64,000 nucleotides of DNA from Zeimonas sp032027205 (GTDB lineage: Bacteria > Pseudomonadota > Gammaproteobacteria > Burkholderiales > Burkholderiaceae_E): assembly GCA_032027205.1 (NCBI GenBank), contig JAVSMN010000001.1, forward strand, positions 3,723,418 to 3,787,417, read 5' to 3'. Numbering within the stretch: the stretch's first letter is position 1; the number at the start of each line of letters is the position of its first letter. This document shows positions 58,516-64,000 of the stretch, one piece after another. A program made the translations under genes and the position numbers. Under the pieces are notes generated by a model that saw only the letters and a list, made by a program, of their open reading frames with translations, was not told the origin of the DNA and ran no database searches.

Positions 58516-59630
58516 CGCATCGCTTGCGCTTCGGGCGCGGCGCCGACTTCGAGCGGACGAACGCGCTGTCCGACCACCAGCAGACTCGTACCCGCGGTGA
58601 CGACGCGATCGCCGCTCGCGAGACCGTCGACGATACGCACCGCGTCGTCGAGCAGGCCGTCGGTGCGCACCGCGACGAGCTCGACGCGATCGCCGTCGCC
58701 GACCCGCCACACGTGCGGATTGCCGTCGAGCGAATACAGCGCAGACAACGGCACCTCGAAGGCGGGCTGCGCCTCGCGCACCGCCTGCACGACGGCGCTC
58801 ATCCCCAGCGCCAGCCCCGCGGCCGCGGGGCCGTCGCGCAGCGTCAGGCGCATCGCGTAGGTGCGTGACGCCGGGTCGGCGAGCGGCGCGAGCTCGCGCA
58901 GCGCCGCTTCGTGGCGCCCGCCGCCGAGCGCGGGAATCGACACGCTCCACGCGCTCGCCGCCCGCGCCACCGCGAGCTCGCGCTCGGGCACGTGCGCGAG
59001 CAATTCGAATTCGCCGGCGCGCGCGACGCGCACGACCGGCTGCCCGGCCGCGACGACCTGTCCGGCCTCGGCCTCGACAGTCGTGACCACGCCGGCAACG
59101 TCAGCGCGCAGGGTCTGGAACGCCAGTTCGTTGTCGGCCTGCGCCTGCCCCGCCCGCGCCGCGCGTACCCGGGCGTTTGCGGCATCCGCCGCCGCCTGCT
59201 GGCGATCGAGTTGGGCACGGCTGACGTAGCGCTGCGCGTGCAGTTCGCGCACGCGCTCGAGTTCGATGCCTGCGAGGCGCGCCTCGGTCTGCGCCGCATC
59301 GAGCTGCGAGCGTGCAGCGGCGCGCGCCGGCTCGCGATCCTGCGGATCGAGCCGGGCGAGCAGCTGCCCGGGCTGCACCGAATCGCCGACCTCGACGGCG
59401 CGCGCGGCAATCTTGCCGGCGACCCGAAAGCCGTATCGCGTCTCCACGCGCGGACGGACCTCGGCCGGCAGCGTCAGCGCGACCGACGCGCGCTGTTCGG
59501 TGACGGTGACGATGCGAACCGGACGCAGGCTTTCGTCGCGCACCGGCGCAGCGCGCTGGCAGGCGGTGAGCGACAGCAGCGCCGCCAAGATGGGCAGCAG
59601 CAGGCTGCGTTGGATCGATGATCGGCGCAC
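58512..59630 (-). CDS. RND efflux periplasmic adaptor lipoprotein
   Basis: The membrane-fusion subunit that links the RND pump to an outer-membrane channel. The 372-residue precursor has a lipoprotein signal with the lipobox LTAC (Cys24), the first lipoyl half FRVAGKIAARAVEVGDSVQP, a helical hairpin (about 95-165, ending in AAADAANARVRAARAGQAQA), the second lipoyl half (GVVTTVEAEAGQVVAAGQPV) and a beta-barrel domain. It is translationally coupled to the pump gene. The promoter carries a large palindrome. Confidence 0.93.
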   Translation of the reverse strand: MRRSSIQRSLLLPILAALLSLTACQRAAPVRDESLRPVRIVTVTEQRASVALTLPAEVRPRVETRYGFRVAGKIAARAVEVGDSVQPGQLLARLDPQDREPARAAARSQLDAAQTEARLAGIELERVRELHAQRYVSRAQLDRQQAAADAANARVRAARAGQAQADNELAFQTLRADVAGVVTTVEAEAGQVVAAGQPVVRVARAGEFELLAHVPERELAVARAASAWSVSIPALGGGRHEAALRELAPLADPASRTYAMRLTLRDGPAAAGLALGMSAVVQAVREAQPAFEVPLSALYSLDGNPHVWRVGDGDRVELVAVRTDGLLDDAVRIVDGLASGDRVVTAGTSLLVVGQRVRPLEVGAAPEAQAMR

Positions 59631-59666
59631 GGGGAGGCGGCGGTTCGGGTTCGGCGCCCGCAGGCG

Positions 59667-59694
59667 AAATAAATGACGCGCTGGTCATTAATTT
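59667..59694. promoter_or_regulatory. Palindromic operator at the RND operon promoter
   Basis: A 28-base imperfect palindrome with the core AATGAC, six bases, GTCATT; 11 of 14 base pairs are symmetric. It overlaps the -10 and start region of the RND promoter. Size and symmetry fit a TetR/AcrR-type repressor site. No regulator gene lies in the window. Confidence 0.65.
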
Positions 59695-59719
59695 ATCCCG
59701 ACAGCCCGTCCGCCGTCAA
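59690..59719 (-). promoter_or_regulatory. Promoter of the RND efflux operon
   Basis: On the minus strand TTGACG (59719 down to 59714) and TAAATT (59695 down to 59690) are 18 bases apart. The start would fall near 59683, inside the palindrome, so repressor binding would block it. The leader to the adaptor ATG is about 50 bases. Confidence 0.5.
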
Positions 59720-59771
59720 TCGGATGCTTGCGTCCGCGTCGCGACTCGTCGGCGCAGTTGCGGCCACCGCC

Positions 59772-59777
59772 TACAAT
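59772..59777 (+). promoter_or_regulatory. -10 hexamer TACAAT for hpnC
   Basis: The hexamer ends 8 bases before the hpnC ATG at 59786, so the mRNA would have at most about 2 bases before the start codon. No ribosome site or -35 is clear. Confidence 0.45.
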
Positions 59778-59785
59778 GCGCGCCG

Positions 59786-60658
59786 ATGGCCACCCCCCTC
59801 GCCCGCTCGTTGAGCTCGAGCGATCACTACGAGAACTTCCCGGTCGCTTCGATCCTCGTTCCGGCGCGCCTGCGACCGACGATCGCCGCGCTGTATCGCT
59901 TCGCGCGCCACGCCGACGACCTCGCCGACGAGGGCGACGCGAGCGCCGCCGAGCGCCTGGCGGCGCTCGATGCGCTCGGGCACGAGCTGCGCGCACAACG
60001 ACCCGACTCGCCGATCGTCGCGCGCCTGCGTCGGCACTGGAACGAGCACGCACTGCCCTACGAGCCGCTGCATGCGCTGCTGTCCGCGTTCGCTCAGGAC
60101 GCGGCCGCCTGCGACGCGGCGCCCGGCAGCGGCCTGCGACACCGCGACCGCGCGAGCCTGCTCGATTACTGCTCGCGCTCGGCCAACCCGGTGGGAGAAC
60201 TGATCCTGCGGATGTTCGGCGCGTGGAACGAGCAGACCCGCAGCGCTTCGAACGCGATCTGCACCGGGCTGCAACTGCTGAACTTCGTGCAGGACTTCGC
60301 GATCGACTGGAAGCGCGGGCGGCTCTACGTGCCGCTGGACGAATTGCGCGCAGCCGGCCTGGACGAACGCGACATCGAACGCGCGCTCGAAGCCGGTCGC
60401 GTCGAGCCGCGCCTGGCCGCGCTGCTCGCCCGGCAGACCGACGCCGCCGTCGAGCTGCTGCAGGCCGGCACCTCGCTGGTGCGGCACGTTCCGTGGCGTC
60501 TCGCGCTCGAGTTGCGCGCGATCGTCGGCGGCGGCCTTCGCATCGCGGAGCGCCTGCGCATCAGCGGCTACGATCCGGTCGCTGACCGTCCCGTGCTTGG
60601 TTGGCGCGATGCGCCGGCGCTCGCCCGACTGGCGCTCGCCCCGGGCGGCGCGCGATGA
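59786..60658 (+). CDS. hpnC: Squalene synthase HpnC (hydroxysqualene synthase)
   Basis: One of three enzymes that make squalene from farnesyl diphosphate in bacteria; HpnC converts presqualene diphosphate to hydroxysqualene. The 290-residue protein has the trans-isoprenyl fold with the first acidic motif FARHADDLADEGDA and the second around TGLQLLNFVQDFAIDWKRGR. The family's N-terminal SSDHYENFPVASILVP is typical of HpnC. The ATG at 59786 is where the family start lies. The stop overlaps the hpnD ATG as ATGA. Confidence 0.95.
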   Translation: MATPLARSLSSSDHYENFPVASILVPARLRPTIAALYRFARHADDLADEGDASAAERLAALDALGHELRAQRPDSPIVARLRRHWNEHALPYEPLHALLSAFAQDAAACDAAPGSGLRHRDRASLLDYCSRSANPVGELILRMFGAWNEQTRSASNAICTGLQLLNFVQDFAIDWKRGRLYVPLDELRAAGLDERDIERALEAGRVEPRLAALLARQTDAAVELLQAGTSLVRHVPWRLALELRAIVGGGLRIAERLRISGYDPVADRPVLGWRDAPALARLALAPGGAR

Positions 60659-61512
60659 CGCCCGACGAGTACTGCCGTGAGCGCGCGGCGAGCAGCGGCT
60701 CGAGCTTTTATTACAGCTTCGCGTTCCTGTCCGCGCCGCGCCGGCGCGCGATCACCGCGCTTTACGCGTTCTGTCGCGAGGTGGACGACGTCGTCGACGA
60801 TTCGACCGACGCGGGCCTGGCGCGAACGCGACTCGACTGGTGGCGCCAGGAGGTCGAAAGCCTCTACGCGGGCCGACCGCAGCATCCGGTCACGCGCGCG
60901 CTCGCGCCGCACCTGTCCGACTACGCGATCGAGCGCGCGCGCCTGATCGAAATCATCGACGGCATGCAGATGGATCTCGAGCAGGATCGCTACCTGGACT
61001 TCGAGGGGCTGCGACTGTACTGCCATCGCGTCGCCGGCGTGGTCGGCATGCTCGCGGCGAACATCTTCGGCGCGCGGCGCGAATCGACGTCGCGCTACGC
61101 CGAGGAGCTCGGCGTGGCGCTGCAGTTGACCAACATCATCCGCGACGTCGGCGAGGATGCGCGGCGCAACCGCATCTATCTGCCGATCGAGGACCTGCAG
61201 CGCTTCGGCGTGTCCACGCACGAGATCCTCGCGATTCGTCCGAGCGAGCGCTTCGTCGAGCTGATGCGCTTCCAGGCGTCCCGCGCCCGCGAGTGCTACG
61301 CGCGCGCGCTGGCGCTGCTCGAACCCGACGAGCGCCGCGCGCAGCGTCCGGGATCGATGATGGCGGCGATCTACTTCACGCTGCTCGACGAGATCGAGCG
61401 CGACGGCTTTCGCGTGCTCACGCATCGCACCTCGCTGACACCGGTGCGCAAGATGTGGATCGCATGGCGGACATGGACCTTCGGCGCGCCGCGCCTCGGG
61501 ACGCCACGCTGA
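60655..61512 (+). CDS. hpnD: Presqualene diphosphate synthase HpnD
   Basis: Condenses two farnesyl diphosphates to presqualene diphosphate, the step before HpnC. The 285-residue protein has SSFYYSFAFLSAPRRRAI, the first aspartate-rich motif CREVDDVVDDSTD and the second LTNIIRDVGEDARRNRIYLP. The ATG at 60655 overlaps the hpnC stop. Its last 40-49 bases are also the start of hpnE in another frame. Confidence 0.95.
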   Translation: MTPDEYCRERAASSGSSFYYSFAFLSAPRRRAITALYAFCREVDDVVDDSTDAGLARTRLDWWRQEVESLYAGRPQHPVTRALAPHLSDYAIERARLIEIIDGMQMDLEQDRYLDFEGLRLYCHRVAGVVGMLAANIFGARRESTSRYAEELGVALQLTNIIRDVGEDARRNRIYLPIEDLQRFGVSTHEILAIRPSERFVELMRFQASRARECYARALALLEPDERRAQRPGSMMAAIYFTLLDEIERDGFRVLTHRTSLTPVRKMWIAWRTWTFGAPRLGTPR

Positions 61513-62933
61513 GCGCAGCGCTGGCGGCGGACCTCGTCGTCGTCGGCGCCGGCTGGGCCGGACTGGCGAGCGCGGTTCACGCGACGCTTGCCGGACTGCG
61601 CGTCCAGTTGCTCGACAGTGCGCCGCACGCCGGCGGGCGCGCGCGCGAAGCGCAGTTCGATTTCGGCGCCGGCCCCGTCGCGCTCGATGCCGGGCAGCAC
61701 CTGCTGATGGGCGCCTATCGCGAGTGCCTGGCGCTGGCGGCCATCGTGCAGGACGAAAGCGAGGCGCCCTTCGAACGGGTCGGACTCGCGCTGCACGACA
61801 CCGCAGGACTGCGGCTGCAGGCGCCACCGTATCCGGCCCCGTGGCACCTGCTCGCTGCGCTCGGTCGCGCGCGCGGCCTGTCGCTGCGCGAGCGCTGGGC
61901 GGCGGTGCGCCTGGTCGCTGCGTTGCGCGCGCGCCGCTGGCGCACGGCGGCCGGCGCGACCGTCGAAGCACTGCTCGCATCGCACTCGCAGCCGCCGCGC
62001 GTGATCGATCGGCTGTGGTCGCCGCTATGCGTGGGCGCGCTGAACACGCCGCCCGACGCAGCCTGCGCGGCCGCTTTCGCGGCCGTGCTGCGCGACACGC
62101 TGGGCAGCGCGCGCGAAGCCAGCGATTTTGTTCTCGCGCGCGGCACGCTCGATGCCGCCGTCTCGCGGCCGGCGACCGCCTGGCTGCGCGCGCACGGCGC
62201 GAGCGTGTCGTTCGGCGCGAACGTACGCGCGTTGCAGCGCTTCGACGGCGGCTGGCGCGTCGAAACCGCAGCCTTCGCGACGCAGGCCGCGCAAGTCGTC
62301 GTCGCCACGTCCGCGCCGGTCGCTGCTCGACTCCTCGCGCCGCTCGATGCGCGCGCCGCACGACTCGCCGCTTTCGCCCACGAGCCGATCGCCACCGTCT
62401 ATCTCGCGTGGCCGCGCGGCACGCTTCTGCCGCTGCCGCGCTGGATCCTGCTGCACGACGACGGACAACGCGCCTGGGGGCAGTGGCTGTTCGACCGCGG
62501 CTGCCTCGGCGCGCATCGCGTCGCCGCGGTCGTCGTCAGCGTCGGCTCACGACTGGACGGAATCGATCGCGAAACGATCGGCGACGCGGTGTCGCGCCAG
62601 GTCGCGCGCCAGCTCGAACTGCCGATGCCGCAGGCGCAGCGCACGGTGATCGAAAAGCGCGCGACGATCCGCTGCACGCCGCAACGCCCGCGCATCGGCT
62701 GCGATGCTTTCGCCGACGCGCTGCCCGGCCTGTGGCTGGCCGGCGACTACACCGACGACGAATACCCGGCCACGCTCGAGGCGGCCGTGCGAAGCGGACG
62801 GCGCGCCGCCGAGCGCGCGGCGCAGGCCGCGAGCGTATTCGCCGATCGCGCGGCGCAGGCCGCGAGCGTATTCGCCGATCGCGCGGCGCAAGCCGCGCCG
62901 CGCATTCAACCCCAGGCGGCTTCGAGCGCCTGA
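61464..62933 (+). CDS. hpnE: Hydroxysqualene dehydroxylase HpnE
   Basis: A FAD-dependent enzyme that reduces hydroxysqualene to squalene, the hopanoid precursor. The 489-residue protein begins its dinucleotide fold with LVVVGAGWAGLASAVHATLA, continues with the amine-oxidase-like LLDSAPHAGGRAREAQFDFG, and has the C-terminal FAD segment GLWLAGDYTDDEYPATLEAA. In-frame ATGs at 61464 and 61473 both lie inside hpnD; I took the first. The tail after residue 450 holds 2.5 copies of an 11-residue repeat. hpnF and later hopanoid genes are not in the window. The last 28 bases overlap radA antisense. Confidence 0.92.
   Translation: MADMDLRRAAPRDATLSAALAADLVVVGAGWAGLASAVHATLAGLRVQLLDSAPHAGGRAREAQFDFGAGPVALDAGQHLLMGAYRECLALAAIVQDESEAPFERVGLALHDTAGLRLQAPPYPAPWHLLAALGRARGLSLRERWAAVRLVAALRARRWRTAAGATVEALLASHSQPPRVIDRLWSPLCVGALNTPPDAACAAAFAAVLRDTLGSAREASDFVLARGTLDAAVSRPATAWLRAHGASVSFGANVRALQRFDGGWRVETAAFATQAAQVVVATSAPVAARLLAPLDARAARLAAFAHEPIATVYLAWPRGTLLPLPRWILLHDDGQRAWGQWLFDRGCLGAHRVAAVVVSVGSRLDGIDRETIGDAVSRQVARQLELPMPQAQRTVIEKRATIRCTPQRPRIGCDAFADALPGLWLAGDYTDDEYPATLEAAVRSGRRAAERAAQAASVFADRAAQAASVFADRAAQAAPRIQPQAASSA
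62815..62897 (+). repeat. 33-base tandem repeat inside hpnE
   Basis: Two perfect 33-base copies (62815-62847 and 62848-62880) are followed by a partial third copy with one change. Because 33 is a multiple of three, each copy adds 11 residues (RAAQAASVFAD) without disturbing the frame. It is the only tandem repeat seen in a coding region here. Confidence 0.9.
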
Positions 62934-64000
62934 TCGATGCGGTCGAGCGCGATCGCCTCGACTCCCTCGATCGGCCGACGCGGCGCGTTTGCACGCGGCA
63001 CGAGCACGCGCGAGAAACCGAGCTTCGCCGCCTCGCGCAGTCGCTCCTGCCCGCGCGGCGCCGGTCGGATCTCGCCGGCCAGGCCCACTTCGCCGAACGC
63101 CGCGACGCCGCGCGGCAGCGCGCGATTCTTCAGCGACGAGACGATCGCCAGCAGCACGGCGAGATCGGCCGCGGGCTCGGAGATGCGCACGCCGCCGACC
63201 GCATTGACGAATACGTCCTGGTCGTAGCAGCCGATGCCGGCGTGCCGATGCAGCACGGCGAGCAGCATCGCCAGCCGGTTGTGCTCGAGGCCCACCGAGA
63301 GCCGACGCGGGTTGGGCACGTGCGCGGTGTCGACCAGCGCCTGGATCTCGACCAGCAGCGGGCGCGTGCCCTCCTGCGTGATGTTCACGCAGGATCCCGG
63401 CACGCCATTGGCGTGCGTCGACAGGAACAGCGCAGACGGATTGGCCACGCCGCGCAGCCCGCGATCGGTCATCGCGAACACGCCCAGCTCGTTCACCGCG
63501 CCGAAGCGGTTCTTGAACGCACGCACCAGGCGGTACGACGAATGCGAGTCGCCCTCGAAATACAGCACGGTGTCGACCATGTGCTCGAGCACGCGCGGCC
63601 CGGCAAGCGTGCCTTCCTTCGTCACGTGCCCGATCATCACCACCGCCACGCCGAGCTGCTTCGACAGCCGCGTGAGCTGCGCCGCGCACTCGCGCACCTG
63701 CGCGACCGACCCGGGCACCGACTGCAGCTGCGACGAATACAGCGTCTGGATCGAATCGACGACGACGAGCGCCGGCCGGCGCGATTCGATCGCCGCGACG
63801 ATGCGTTCGAGCTCGATCTCCGCCATCAGCGGCAGATGGGCCGACTCGGCGCCCATCCGGTGCGCACGCAGCGCAACCTGCGAGACCGACTCCTCGCCGC
63901 TCACGTACAGCACCTCGTGCGTCGCGCACAGCGCCGCCAGCGTCTGCAGCAGCAGTGTCGACTTGCCTATGCCGGGATCGCCGCCGATCAGCACGACCGA
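62906..64000 (-). CDS. radA: DNA repair protein RadA, N-terminus missing (runs off right edge)
   Basis: A RecA-like branch-migration ATPase. The visible 364 codons hold Walker A IGGDPGIGKSTLLLQ, the EESVSQVALRA segment, Walker B LVVVDSIQTLYSSQ, the RadA-specific KNRFG motif (RAFKNRFGAVNELG), and the C-terminal Lon-like domain with FVNAVGGVRISEPAADLA. The N-terminal zinc finger, normally about 90 residues before Walker A, lies beyond the window. The stop codon is inside hpnE, giving a 28-base antisense overlap. Confidence 0.96.
   Translation of the reverse strand, partial: SVVLIGGDPGIGKSTLLLQTLAALCATHEVLYVSGEESVSQVALRAHRMGAESAHLPLMAEIELERIVAAIESRRPALVVVDSIQTLYSSQLQSVPGSVAQVRECAAQLTRLSKQLGVAVVMIGHVTKEGTLAGPRVLEHMVDTVLYFEGDSHSSYRLVRAFKNRFGAVNELGVFAMTDRGLRGVANPSALFLSTHANGVPGSCVNITQEGTRPLLVEIQALVDTAHVPNPRRLSVGLEHNRLAMLLAVLHRHAGIGCYDQDVFVNAVGGVRISEPAADLAVLLAIVSSLKNRALPRGVAAFGEVGLAGEIRPAPRGQERLREAAKLGFSRVLVPRANAPRRPIEGVEAIALDRIDQALEAAWG

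Overview
The window is a compact, GC-rich stretch of bacterial chromosome made almost wholly of housekeeping genes. Gene content and order point to a betaproteobacterium, most likely Burkholderiales or a close relative: smpB/ratA/rnfH next to guaB; rpsB-tsf-pyrH-frr-uppS-cdsA-dxr-rseP-bamA-skp-lpxD-fabZ-lpxA-lpxB-rnhB; tig-clpP-clpX-lon-hupB-tRNA-Val-tRNA-Asp-ppiD; and smc-zipA-ligA. The outer-membrane genes (lpxA/B/D, bamA, skp) show a Gram-negative. I read 54 protein genes and 3 tRNA genes. guaB runs off the left edge and radA off the right. No insertion sequence, prophage, integrase, CRISPR array, rRNA gene or toxin island is visible, and no gap between genes exceeds 300 bases.

Layout. 1-2.9 kb: guaB, a DUF4124 protein, rnfH-ratA and divergent smpB. 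3-7.3 kb: ppsA with its regulator gene ppsR on the opposite strand, then an RNA methyltransferase. 7.3-21.8 kb: a long minus-strand run from rpsB down to rnhB that makes ribosomal protein S2, EF-Ts, UMP, recycling factor, undecaprenyl and isoprenoid precursors, CDP-diacylglycerol, outer-membrane assembly factors and lipid A. 22-25.4 kb: map-glnD. 25.3-33.3 kb: smc-zipA-ligA-mtnP on the minus strand. 33.4-40.4 kb: queF-dapD-(pilU-like)-yffB-dapE-prmB-ABC-F, with repeated stop/start overlaps. 40.5-44.7 kb: a fatty acyl/aromatic CoA module (3-hydroxyacyl-CoA dehydrogenase, enoyl-CoA hydratase, APH-fold kinase, YfcG-type GST). 44.7-46.4 kb: a DUF1178 gene and mnmH. 46.4-55.4 kb: ppiD, two tRNAs, hupB, lon, clpX, clpP, tig and tRNA-Leu, the protein-quality-control block. 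55.4-59.6 kb: an RND efflux pump with its lipoprotein adaptor. 59.8-62.9 kb: hpnCDE, making squalene for hopanoids. 62.9-64 kb: radA.

The interest lies mainly in architecture. Several genes have a -10 hexamer 6-8 bases before the start codon, consistent with leaderless mRNAs. Three divergent pairs share overlapping back-to-back -10 elements. smpB and ppsA both end inside the arms of one GA-rich inverted repeat, so the two unrelated proteins carry the same C-terminal tail. ppiD starts 14 bases after a strong intrinsic terminator. The RND operon promoter carries a palindromic operator but no regulator gene lies nearby. I found no convincing new multi-gene system; the findings are regulatory and structural candidates.
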